The notes beneath the pieces are model-generated. The model saw only the letters and a list, made by a program, of their open reading frames with translations. It ran no database searches and had not been told where the DNA came from. A stretch of DNA of 12,725 bases, taken from the NCBI GenBank assembly GCA_011371515.1, contig DRQE01000026.1, forward strand, positions 1-12,725, given 5' to 3'. This stretch comes from Deltaproteobacteria bacterium (GTDB taxonomy: Bacteria; Desulfobacterota; GWC2-55-46; DRQE01). Shown here piece by piece: positions 1-6,400 of the stretch. The position numbers and the translations under genes were made by a program. Within the stretch, counting starts at the first letter, position 1, and every line of letters starts with the position of its first letter.

Positions 1-816
1 ATAGCCATCCACAAGTGCATGGGTGAGCATGCTGTCCTTTACGGGCCTGCGGTTTACATTGATAAACAGTAGCCTTGCCGTGGGATAGCTAAGCTCTGGA
101 GGGCTCAATGCCACATAGAGCCTGTAGGGTGGGCGGTAGAGTTCTGCGGTGATAAGCCCTTTTGCAACCTCCTCGTCTATTATGTGGTATATCCTTTCTT
201 TGATTCCTGCACCACCTGTATCGAGCACCTTTGAGGTGCCGTTGAAAAGGCGAAACCTTATATTCGGATGTGCAAGAGAAAGCCTTTTTACCACATCGAG
301 GATTCTTGCAAACTCTGTTCTTTCGCTTTTAAGAAACTTTCTTCTTGCCGGCGTGTTGAAAAAGAGGTCTCTTACCTCAACCGTTGTTCCATCGGGGCAG
401 CCATCCTCTGTTATCACAGGTGGGCTTCCACCTTCTATGGTTATCTTTGTGCCCGAAAGGTTGCCCCTCTTTTTCGTCCTCATTGTAACCCTTGAGACCA
501 CAGAGATGCTGTAAAGGGCTTCTCCTCTGAAGCCCATGGTGGATATACGGTTAAGTTCTTCTTCTGTGTGAATCTTGCTTGTTGCGTGGGGTTTGAAGAC
601 AAGGGGACAATCCTCGGGGTCTATGCCCGCTCCATTGTCTGTAACCTTTATAAGGCTCTTTCCGCCTGCCACAACGGTTATGGCAATATCTGTGGAGCCA
701 GCATCCACGGAGTTTTCCACAAGCTCCTTTACCACGGAGGATGGCCTCTCTATTACCTCACCTGCGGCTATCTTTGCCTTAAGGTCTGCTGGAAGTTCTC
801 GAATCCTCTTTCCCAT
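1..816 (-). CDS. mutL: DNA mismatch repair protein MutL, N-terminal part (runs off the window)
   Basis: MutL is the ATPase that links mismatch recognition by MutS to strand incision. The 272 codons present cover the GHKL ATPase domain and part of the transducer domain. Visible motifs are ELVENSVDAG at residues 31-40 (catalytic Glu and Mg-binding Asn), DNGAGI at 60-65, GFRGEAL at 95-101, FFNTPARRKFLK at 152-163, and FINVNRRPVKD at 251-261 in the transducer fold. The ATG at 814-816 has an AAGGAG ribosome site about 10 bases upstream, and the N-terminus matches the family (IRELPADLKAKIAAGEVIERP). The start lies inside the upstream glycosylase gene, overlapping it by 38 bp, so translation is probably coupled. 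The dimerisation/endonuclease domain lies outside the window, so whether this MutL carries the endonuclease motif cannot be judged. Last gene of the leftward block that is visible. Confidence 0.97.
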   Translation of the reverse strand, partial: MGKRIRELPADLKAKIAAGEVIERPSSVVKELVENSVDAGSTDIAITVVAGGKSLIKVTDNGAGIDPEDCPLVFKPHATSKIHTEEELNRISTMGFRGEALYSISVVSRVTMRTKKRGNLSGTKITIEGGSPPVITEDGCPDGTTVEVRDLFFNTPARRKFLKSERTEFARILDVVKRLSLAHPNIRFRLFNGTSKVLDTGGAGIKERIYHIIDEEVAKGLITAELYRPPYRLYVALSPPELSYPTARLLFINVNRRPVKDSMLTHALVDGY

Positions 817-1468
817 GGGGTAAAAACTCCTTCAGTGGGCACCTTGTGCACAGAGGGTGTGTTTTTTTGCAGAACTCCTTGCCAACCCTTACAAGAAGTG
901 CGTGGTATTCGTTAAAGAGCTCTGCATGGTGTGGAAGGTTTTCCATGAAAAGGCGCTGAATGTCGCCGTATGTTGCATCCTTGCCTGTAAGGCCATGGCG
1001 TGAGAGTATCCTTTTTGTATAGGCATCCACCACGAAAAGTGGCTTCTCTGCCGCATAGAGCACTATGGAGTCTGCCGTCTCCTCGCCAATGCCGTTTATG
1101 GAGAGAAGCTCCTCTCTTAAGTGGTCTGTCCTCTTTTTGAACATCTCTTCAAGCCTGCCACCGTAGTTGTCGAAAAGGTGGTTCAAAAAAGCCTTGAGCC
1201 TTTTTGCCTTTATGTTGAAGTATCCAGAGGGCTTTATAAGACGGGCGAGCTCATGTATGCTCATCCTGTGGAGAGCCTCTGGAGAGAGGACGCCCTGTGC
1301 CTTCAGGTTCTCTATAGACTTTTCCACATTTGCCCAGTTTGTATTCTGGGTGAGTATGGCACCCACCACCACCTCGAAGGGCGTGTCTGCAGGCCACCAC
1401 CCCTGTGGGCCAAAGCTACGGAGCATGGCTTCATACATACTTTTAAGTATCTTTGCCTCTTTGCGCAT
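779..1468 (-). CDS. HhH-GPD DNA glycosylase, endonuclease III / MagIII-like
   Basis: This 229-residue protein belongs to the HhH-GPD base-excision repair superfamily. The helix-hairpin-helix is at about 119-139 (INGIGEETADSI) and the catalytic aspartate is D148 in FVVDAYTKRIL. The position of the Schiff-base lysine of E. coli Nth (K120, in GRKTAN) is E130 here. That favours a monofunctional glycosylase of the 3-methyladenine (MagIII/COG2231) type over a true bifunctional endonuclease III. A C-terminal C200-x6-C207-x2-C210 motif resembles the [4Fe-4S] loop, but the usual fourth cysteine is L216. The gene overlaps rluB by 26 bp upstream and mutL by 38 bp downstream, so it sits inside a translationally coupled repair cluster. 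The ribosome site before the ATG is weak, consistent with reinitiation after rluB. The substrate is inferred; assignment to the superfamily is firm. Confidence 0.9.
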   Translation of the reverse strand: MRKEAKILKSMYEAMLRSFGPQGWWPADTPFEVVVGAILTQNTNWANVEKSIENLKAQGVLSPEALHRMSIHELARLIKPSGYFNIKAKRLKAFLNHLFDNYGGRLEEMFKKRTDHLREELLSINGIGEETADSIVLYAAEKPLFVVDAYTKRILSRHGLTGKDATYGDIQRLFMENLPHHAELFNEYHALLVRVGKEFCKKTHPLCTRCPLKEFLPHGKEDSRTSSRP

Positions 1469-2198
1469 CCTTACTGGTGAGTCTCTTTAGCCTTTCTACC
1501 TCTTCGGCTGTGAGGTGACGGTACTGGCCGGGCTTGAGTTTACCAAGGCCCAGCCCTGCAAAGCGCACCCTTTTAAGTTTACACACAGGATGCCCCACAT
1601 TCCAGCACATCCGTTTTATGAGCCTGTAACGGCCCTCTGTAACGGTTATCTCAAGCCATGTGTTCTCCCGTGCTCTGCCGAGAAGTCTTACCTTTGCGGG
1701 CTTCGTTTTTCCTTCCCGCAGGTGCACACCTTGGCGGAGTTTTTTAAGGTCCTTCTCGTCAGGGGTACCTTTTACCTTCACATGGTAGGTCTTTGGCACC
1801 CCGTAGCGAGGGTGGATGAGCCTGTTTGCAAGCTCACCGTCGTTGGTTATAAGGAGTGCCCCTTCGGCATCGTAGTCGAGCCTGCCCACGGGGTAGACCC
1901 TCTCTTTTACATCCTTTCCAAGGAGTGTGAGCACTGTGGGTCTTGCGAACTGGTCTTTTACGCTACTTATGTAGCCCTTTGGCTTGTAGAGAAGTATGTA
2001 GTAGGGCTTTTTCTTCTTAAGGGTTACTGGTTCGCCGTCTACCTCTATGAGGTCCTTTTCAGGGTCTGCCTTAACCCCAAGCTCTCTTACCACCCTGCCG
2101 TTGACACTTACCCTGCCTTCAAGTATCAGTTCCTCCGCCTTCCTGCGGGATGTTATCCCTGCCTGTGCTATTATCTTCTGGAGTCGTTCCTTCGGCAT
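1443..2198 (-). CDS. rluB: 23S rRNA pseudouridine synthase, RluB/RsuA family
   Basis: This enzyme isomerises uridine to pseudouridine in rRNA; the rluB-type members act on helix 80/89 regions of 23S rRNA. An S4 RNA-binding domain occupies about residues 3-60 (ERLQKIIAQAGITSRRKAEE). The catalytic domain follows, with D108 in the family signature GRLDYDAEGALLITNDG and further conserved segments YHVKVKG and EGRYRLIKRM. Length (251 aa) is normal. The ATG at 2196-2198 is the only start compatible with the conserved N-terminus and has AAAGGA eight bases upstream, although this places 80 bp of the gene inside scpB. RsuA/RluB/RluE/RluF cannot be separated with certainty by eye. The scpA-scpB-rluB order, widespread in bacteria, supports RluB. 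Confidence 0.94.
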   Translation of the reverse strand: MPKERLQKIIAQAGITSRRKAEELILEGRVSVNGRVVRELGVKADPEKDLIEVDGEPVTLKKKKPYYILLYKPKGYISSVKDQFARPTVLTLLGKDVKERVYPVGRLDYDAEGALLITNDGELANRLIHPRYGVPKTYHVKVKGTPDEKDLKKLRQGVHLREGKTKPAKVRLLGRARENTWLEITVTEGRYRLIKRMCWNVGHPVCKLKRVRFAGLGLGKLKPGQYRHLTAEEVERLKRLTSKDAQRGKDT

Positions 2199-2739
2199 CG
2201 AGTTCGTCCTTTATGGTTTTTTCAAGCTCTTCCATCTCTTTAAGCGTTGGCAGACTGGAAAGGTCTTTAAGGCCAAAGACCTCAAGAAACTCTCTTGTTG
2301 TGCCGTACATTGCAGGCCTGCCGGGGGCATCCTTACGGCCTGCTATCTTTATGAGGTTCTTTTCAAGAAGGGTCTTTATGACCCCCGCACAGTCTACCCC
2401 TCTTATGCTCTCTATCTCTGCCCTCGTTATGGGCTGGCGGTAAGCAACGATTGAGAGCACCTCAAGGGCAGGCTTGCTTATCTTCTGTGGGCCAAGTTTA
2501 AAGAGCCTTTTTATCCACGGGGCATATTCAGCCCGTGTCCTTATCTGCCAGCCACCGGCAACCTCTTCGAGGTAGAGCCCCCTGTCTTCTTTCTGGTAAT
2601 CCTCTACCAGTTCCTTAAGGGCATTCCTTATCTCCTCTCTCGGTGTGTCCTCAATAAGGGCTGCTATCCTGTTAAGGCTCAGTGGTTGTTCTGACACGAA
2701 TATGAGTGCCTCAATGAGTGGTTTCAGGTTCTTCTCCAT
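2119..2739 (-). CDS. scpB: Segregation and condensation protein B (ScpB)
   Basis: ScpB is a dimeric winged-helix (kite) protein that, with ScpA, bridges the SMC heads in condensin and is needed for chromosome compaction and segregation. With the ATG at 2737-2739 the protein has 206 residues. The two winged-helix domains are recognisable: LIEALIFVSEQPLSLNRIA near the N-terminus, and the hallmark ISKPALEVLSIVAYRQPITRAEIE followed by GVIKTLLEKNLIKIAGRKDAPGRP. This ATG is chosen because GAGAGG lies nine bases upstream and the family usually begins just before the first helix; a GTG at 2763 would add eight residues. The start overlaps scpA by 29 bp. The last 27 or so codons, an acidic Gly/Thr-rich tail outside the conserved domains, overlap the start of rluB. 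Confidence 0.95.
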   Translation of the reverse strand: MEKNLKPLIEALIFVSEQPLSLNRIAALIEDTPREEIRNALKELVEDYQKEDRGLYLEEVAGGWQIRTRAEYAPWIKRLFKLGPQKISKPALEVLSIVAYRQPITRAEIESIRGVDCAGVIKTLLEKNLIKIAGRKDAPGRPAMYGTTREFLEVFGLKDLSSLPTLKEMEELEKTIKDELDAEGTTPEDNSTGRDNIPQEGGGTDT

Positions 2740-3472
2740 CTCTGTTTTCCTCTCTATCTGCACGGTATAGCCGTATTATACCATCTGTGGTCTGGTTTAT
2801 CCTTATCATCTTTAACCTTGCAAGCTCGAGTATGGCAAGGAATGTTACTATAATCTCTCCCCTCGGGGCTGTGGGTATAAAGAGCTCGTCAAAACGCACA
2901 CTTCTCTCCTCTGAGAGTACCTCCAGTATGGAGTTTATCCTGTCTGTAACGCGAAATCTGTCTACAGTGAACTCGAGCCCCTGTGTGTCTTCAGGTAGCC
3001 TCTTTAATATCTCTTTAAATGCAGAGATAAGCTCCATTATGGAGAGGTCTTCAATCTCTATTGTCTGGTCTTCCTCTTTAAGCCCATCAAGAAAGGATGT
3101 GTTACGGCGTTTGAAAACGTCTCTTCCAAGAAGCCTTCTCTTTATGAGCTCTTCTGCAGCAAGTTTAAAACGCTGGTACTCTATGAGTTTTCTTACGAGC
3201 TCTTCTCTGGGGTCTTCCTCTTCGGGCTCTTCTTCGGAGTCCTGCGGAGGCAAAAGGAGTTTACTCTTTATGTGAAGCAATGTAGAGGCCATGAGCAAGA
3301 ATTCCCCTGCCACATCCAGATTCATGCTTCGCATTACCTCAAGGTACTCCAGATACTGCTCCGTAATGGTGGATATGGGTATGTCGTATATATCCACCCT
3401 GTTCTTCTTTATAAGATAGAGAAGAAGGGCAAGGGGTCCTTCGAATATGTCGAGTTTTACATTGTAAGCCAT
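2711..3472 (-). CDS. scpA: Segregation and condensation protein A (ScpA, kleisin)
   Basis: ScpA is the kleisin subunit of bacterial condensin; its N-terminus binds the SMC neck, its C-terminus the opposite SMC head, and its middle wraps ScpB. The 253-residue sequence opens with the family signature DIFEGPLALLLYLIKKNRVDIYDIPI and the helix AGEFLLMASTLLHIKSKLLLPP. An acidic stretch follows (SEEEPEEEDPREE, about 79-91), and the C-terminal winged helix ends with ITFLAILELARLK-like sequence (VTFLAILELARLKMIRINQ). Length is typical. The ATG lies 6 bp after the trpS stop with only a weak GGA upstream, so expression probably depends on trpS translation. Its 3' end overlaps scpB. The order trpS-scpA-scpB-rluB places chromosome organisation genes in a general housekeeping operon. 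Confidence 0.96.
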   Translation of the reverse strand: MAYNVKLDIFEGPLALLLYLIKKNRVDIYDIPISTITEQYLEYLEVMRSMNLDVAGEFLLMASTLLHIKSKLLLPPQDSEEEPEEEDPREELVRKLIEYQRFKLAAEELIKRRLLGRDVFKRRNTSFLDGLKEEDQTIEIEDLSIMELISAFKEILKRLPEDTQGLEFTVDRFRVTDRINSILEVLSEERSVRFDELFIPTAPRGEIIVTFLAILELARLKMIRINQTTDGIIRLYRADREENRDGEEPETTH

Positions 3473-3478
3473 GGTATA

Positions 3479-4474
3479 TTATTCCAAGGAGAGACGCTTT
3501 CTTACCTCTTCCATTGTGGATGCTGCAATGGAGCGTGCCTTTGAGGAGCCCTCCTCAATGGTCTGCCACACAAGGTGGCGGTCTTTCTCGAGCTCCTTTC
3601 TTCTTTTCTGTATGGGTTCAATCCTTTCAAGTATTCTGGGTATGAGCCTTTTTTTACACTCTATACACCCTATACCAGCGGTGGTGCAGCCCTCTCTTAC
3701 CCACTCAAGGGTTGCCTCGTCTGAGTAGAGTTTGTGGAAGGAGGTAAATACAGGGCATACATCGGGGTTGCCTGCGTCCTTACGGGTCTTTCTTGCCGTG
3801 TCTGTAACCATTGTAAGCAGCTTCTTTTCTGCCACCTCGGGTGGGTCGCTCAGGTATATGGCGTTGTTGTAGGATTTGCTCATCTTTCTGCCGTCTGTTC
3901 CGAGTATCTTAGGTGCCTCGGTGAGTATGGACTGTGGTTCAGGAAAGGTCTCTCCGTAGAGGTAGTTGAACCTTCGGGTTATCTCCCTTGCAAGCTCAAG
4001 GTGTGGAAGCTGGTCCATTCCCACAGGCACCTTCTGTGCCTTGTAGATTATTATGTCTGCTGTCTGGAGTACTGGATAGCCCAGAAATCCGTAGGTATGA
4101 ATGTCTTTGTCCTTGGTCTCTGTAAGGAGTTCCTTGTATGTGGGGTTTCGCTCAAGCCATGAAAGGGGCGTTAGCATGGAGAGTAGAAGAAAGAGTTCTG
4201 CATGTTCTTTTACATGAGACTGTAAGAAAATGGTGGACTCCTTGGGGTCTATTCCCACTGCGAGCCAGTCTATGACCATCTCCTCTGCATTGAGCTTTAT
4301 ATCCCTCGGGTTTGCATACTCTGTTGTAAGGGCGTGCCAGTCTGCAATGAAAAATAGACACTCTGCCTCTTTCTGTAGTCTCAGCCAGTTTTCAAGCACT
4401 CCGTGGTAATGCCCGAGGTGAAGCTTTCCAGAGGGTCTCATGCCACTTAAGATGCGCGTGCCCTTGCCTGTCAT
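3479..4474 (-). CDS. trpS: Tryptophanyl-tRNA synthetase with [4Fe-4S]-type cysteine motif
   Basis: This class Ic synthetase charges tRNA-Trp in the cytoplasm. The 331-residue protein shows the ATP-binding HLGH at 19-22 (HIGH motif, within PSGKLHLGHYHG) and KMSKS at 197-201. Also conserved are FFIADWHALT (41-50) and the tryptophan pocket region VGMDQLPHLELAREI (151-165). In the anticodon-binding domain the cysteines C240, C263, C270 and C273 follow C-x22-C-x6-C-x2-C exactly, the spacing known from the [4Fe-4S] cluster of Thermotoga maritima TrpRS, where the cluster lies near the anticodon. Most bacterial TrpRS lack it. The ATG has a very good ribosome site (AAGGAGG, seven bases away) that follows the stop codon of the M50 protease gene after a 12-bp gap. 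Confidence 0.97.
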   Translation of the reverse strand: MTGKGTRILSGMRPSGKLHLGHYHGVLENWLRLQKEAECLFFIADWHALTTEYANPRDIKLNAEEMVIDWLAVGIDPKESTIFLQSHVKEHAELFLLLSMLTPLSWLERNPTYKELLTETKDKDIHTYGFLGYPVLQTADIIIYKAQKVPVGMDQLPHLELAREITRRFNYLYGETFPEPQSILTEAPKILGTDGRKMSKSYNNAIYLSDPPEVAEKKLLTMVTDTARKTRKDAGNPDVCPVFTSFHKLYSDEATLEWVREGCTTAGIGCIECKKRLIPRILERIEPIQKRRKELEKDRHLVWQTIEEGSSKARSIAASTMEEVRKRLSLE

Positions 4475-4486
4475 CTTAAAGCCTCC

Positions 4487-5113
4487 TTATATGAGAAGTC
4501 CTATGGTGAAGAATATGAGGGGAGATACCACCTTCTGTAGCACCCCTGTAACGAGAAGTACCACCAGTATTATGACCCCATAGGGCTCAAGCCTTGAGAA
4601 TGTAAGTGCCTTGTCAGGAGGTAGAAAATGGCTCAGCACCCTGCTTCCATCAAGGGGTGGAATGGGTATGAGGTTGAATACAGCAAGTGCCACATTGAGT
4701 TTGATACTTATCATTATCATGTAGAGCAGTGGACCACCTATGGAACTGCTTGCCATGGTGAAGTACAGCCCACCTGCAATGATGAGCTTGTATATGAGGG
4801 CAAAGATTATTGCAAGAAAAATATTCGAGCCAGGCCCTGCAATACTTACAAACATCATCCCCCTTGAGGGGTCTCTAAAGTTCATTGGGTTTACAGGCAC
4901 AGGCTTTGCCCAGCCGAACATGCCGGAAAGAAAGAACGCAAGCGTGCCTATTGGATCAAGGTGCTTCAGGGGGTTCAGGGTTACTCTGCCGAGCATGTAG
5001 GCAGTCTTATCTCCAAGCCTTGTTGCAACCCACGCGTGGGCACACTCGTGCACCGTGAGGGCAAGAAGGATGGGCGGAATCTTAAGGATTATCATGCGAA
5101 TATATTCTTCCAT
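4487..5113 (-). CDS. Site-2 protease family membrane metalloprotease (M50)
   Basis: An integral membrane zinc protease of the small M50B/YwhC-like group. From the ATG at 5111-5113 the protein has 208 residues. The first membrane helix carries the zinc motif HECAH, about 22 residues from the start. The second signature, FNLIPIPPLDGSRV, supplies the aspartate ligand (NPDG-like motif). Hydrophobic segments also lie at IGTLAFFLSGMFG, SNIFLAIIFALIYKLII, PLLYMIMISIKL, and YGVIILVVLLVTGV to the C-terminus. The start is uncertain: none of the candidates has a good ribosome site. An upstream ATG at 5158 would add 15 mostly polar residues, and an ATG at 5095 has GGAAG 11 bases upstream. First gene of the leftward block, 12 bp before trpS. 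The substrate is unknown; this compact subgroup lacks the PDZ domain of RseP. Confidence 0.88.
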   Translation of the reverse strand: MEEYIRMIILKIPPILLALTVHECAHAWVATRLGDKTAYMLGRVTLNPLKHLDPIGTLAFFLSGMFGWAKPVPVNPMNFRDPSRGMMFVSIAGPGSNIFLAIIFALIYKLIIAGGLYFTMASSSIGGPLLYMIMISIKLNVALAVFNLIPIPPLDGSRVLSHFLPPDKALTFSRLEPYGVIILVVLLVTGVLQKVVSPLIFFTIGLLI

Positions 5114-5168
5114 CTTAAAAGAATAGTTTATCAGATAAGTTTTTTTACAGTCAACCATAATTCTTTAC

Positions 5169-5199
5169 TTGATTTTAATTGTGGGCTATAGTATATAAT
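5169..5199 (+). promoter_or_regulatory. Candidate sigma-70-type promoter for the rpsF operon
   Basis: TTGATT at 5169-5174 and TATAAT at 5194-5199 resemble -35 and -10 boxes, but their 19-bp spacing is longer than ideal. The perfect -10 lies in the AT-rich stretch CTATAGTATATAATAG, which is the only good candidate upstream of rpsF. Transcription would start near 5206, giving a leader of about 75 bases. A promoter for the leftward block (M50 protease, trpS and onward) is also expected in 5114-5220. A reverse-strand TATACT at 5195-5190 could be its -10, but no convincing -35 goes with it. Confidence 0.5.
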
Positions 5200-5215
5200 A
5201 GTCTTTTAAAATAGA

Positions 5216-5269
5216 CTCCTTGCCCCCCTGAAGGGGGCAAACCTGACAAGACAGGGAGCCATAAGGAGG
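5216..5269 (+). promoter_or_regulatory. rpsF operon mRNA leader with hairpin and possible anti-Shine-Dalgarno pairing
   Basis: The leader contains a perfect 8-bp stem, TTGCCCCC (5220-5227) with GGGGGCAA (5233-5240), closed by a 5-base loop. A 4-bp stem follows, CCTG (5242-5245) with CAGG (5252-5255). CTCCTT at 5216-5221 is the exact complement of AAGGAG at 5263-5268, the ribosome site of rpsF, so the two states would compete for bases 5220-5221. In other bacteria the S6:S18 complex represses its own operon by binding the leader; that role here is inference, as I do not see a recognisable CCG-bulge S6:S18 motif. There is no U-run after the hairpin, so it is not a terminator. Confidence 0.5.
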
Positions 5270-5279
5270 TGTAAAGGTA

Positions 5280-5609
5280 ATGGAAAGACACTATGAGACA
5301 GTCTGCATTCTGAAGCCCGAAGTAGGTGATGAGGGTATAAAGAATGTTATAAACAGGATTCGGGCTGTAATCGAGAAAAACGGTGGTAAGGATGTGGAGG
5401 TGGAGAACTGGGGCAGAAAGAGACTTGCCTATCCCATCCAGAAGAGGAAAGAGGGTTACTATGTTCTCTTCACATACACAGCCCCACCGGAGGTGAACCC
5501 GGAGCTACAGCATCTTCTCAGATACCATGAGGATGTGATGCGCTACCAGACGGTGAAACTCAAAAAACGGGTTGACCTTGAGAAAGAAAAAGAGGCAGGG
5601 GAGGAATAA
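5280..5609 (+). CDS. rpsF: 30S ribosomal protein S6 (bS6)
   Basis: bS6 sits on the platform of the 30S subunit, where it binds S18 and the central domain of 16S rRNA. The 109-residue sequence begins with the family pattern MERHYETVCILKPEV and contains ENWGRKRLAYPIQKRKEGYYV (43-63), the strand region that contacts S18. The C-terminal tail is short and charged (LEKEKEAGEE). The ATG is preceded by a strong AAGGAGG about ten bases upstream. First gene of the rightward block; rpsR starts only 3 bp after its stop codon. In many bacteria an ssb gene lies between the two, but not here. Confidence 0.97.
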   Translation: MERHYETVCILKPEVGDEGIKNVINRIRAVIEKNGGKDVEVENWGRKRLAYPIQKRKEGYYVLFTYTAPPEVNPELQHLLRYHEDVMRYQTVKLKKRVDLEKEKEAGEE

Positions 5610-5612
5610 GAT

Positions 5613-5885
5613 ATGGCTAACGGAAGGGAAAGCTCAACACAGCAGCCAAGAAGGATGTATCAGCCAAGAAGGAAGGTTTGTCGTTTCTGTGCCGAGGGCA
5701 TAAAGATAGACTATAAGGACGCAAAAGCACTTAGACCCTTTCTTACAGACCGTGGCAAGATAGTGCCACGCAGAACCACGGGCACCTGTGCAAAGCACCA
5801 GAGGGAGCTTAGCACAGCCATAAAGAGGGCAAGGATACTGGCTATACTGCCCTTTACGACCTTCTCAATGGAAAACATAGATTAA
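5613..5885 (+). CDS. rpsR: 30S ribosomal protein S18 (bS18), zinc-type
   Basis: bS18 pairs with S6 on the 30S platform. The 90-residue protein contains the family core [20 protein letters not shown] followed by [20 protein letters not shown]23 and C26 (CRFC) with C59 and H62 (CAKH) make a CxxC...CxxH set, the zinc-binding (C+) form of S18. The N-terminal 20 residues are basic, with PRRMYQPRR repeating the short PRR element. The ATG has GGGGAGG about 8-10 bases upstream, overlapping the end of rpsF, so the two partner proteins would be made in coupled amounts. rplI follows after 22 bases. Confidence 0.97.
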   Translation: MANGRESSTQQPRRMYQPRRKVCRFCAEGIKIDYKDAKALRPFLTDRGKIVPRRTTGTCAKHQRELSTAIKRARILAILPFTTFSMENID

Positions 5886-5907
5886 CGACGGAAGGGGGCA
5901 TGTGCCA

Positions 5908-6354
5908 ATGAAGATAATACTCAAAAGCGATGTGGAGGGGCTCGGAAACCTTGGCGAGATCGTAACCGTAAAGCCCGGATACGCAAGAAATTACCTTATC
6001 CCGAAAGGATTTGCTATAGAGGCAACAGAGGGTAACCTTAGGCAGTTCGAGACCGAAAAGGAAGCATGGAAGAAGAAACAGGAAAGGCTCCGTGAGGAGC
6101 AGGAAAAACTCAAGGCAGCCATTGAAGGGGTAAGCCTTACCTTCACGAGAAGGGCTGGTGAGGACGAGAAACTCTTCGGCTCTGTTACATCCATGGATAT
6201 TGCTGCAGCCCTCAGGGAGAAGGGCTTCCACATAGACAAAAGAAGCATCCAGCTCGATGAGCCGATAAAGACCCTTGGTGAGTTCAACATAGGGGTAAAA
6301 CTTGCCAAGGACATAGTTGCCACCGTAAAGGTTCAGGTGGCAAAGGAAGAGTAG
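5908..6354 (+). CDS. rplI: 50S ribosomal protein L9 (bL9)
   Basis: bL9 binds 23S rRNA at the base of the L1 stalk and helps keep the reading frame. The 148-residue protein has the N-terminal domain signature MKIILKSDVEGLGNLGE and the rRNA-binding PGYARNYLIPKGFA. A long charged connecting helix follows (about 42-77), and then the C-terminal domain containing KLFGSVTSMDIAAAL. The ATG at 5908 is chosen because family members begin with MK(V/I)IL and GGGGG lies about nine bases upstream; a GTG at 5902 would add Met-Pro only. An out-of-frame ATG at 5900 opens only two codons. It is the last ribosomal gene before dnaB, which follows after 46 bases. Confidence 0.97.
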   Translation: MKIILKSDVEGLGNLGEIVTVKPGYARNYLIPKGFAIEATEGNLRQFETEKEAWKKKQERLREEQEKLKAAIEGVSLTFTRRAGEDEKLFGSVTSMDIAAALREKGFHIDKRSIQLDEPIKTLGEFNIGVKLAKDIVATVKVQVAKEE

Positions 6355-6400
6355 TTTTCGTAGCCAACCATTCAACCCTTGGAAACCTTCCCTTATTACT

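Noticed and set aside
1515..2243. 242-codon open frame on the plus strand, antisense to rluB
   Set aside because: The minus strand carries a clear pseudouridine synthase; the plus-strand translation has no recognisable domain and arises from codon bias of the real gene.
5200..5217. Inverted repeat AGTCT...AGACT near the rpsF transcription start
   Set aside because: Only 5 bp per arm in an AT-rich tract; expected by chance at this length, and the upstream arm probably precedes the transcript start.
5220..5240. GC-rich hairpin as an intrinsic terminator
   Set aside because: No U-run follows it (AAACCTGAC), and it sits between promoter and ribosome site of rpsF, so it is a leader structure.
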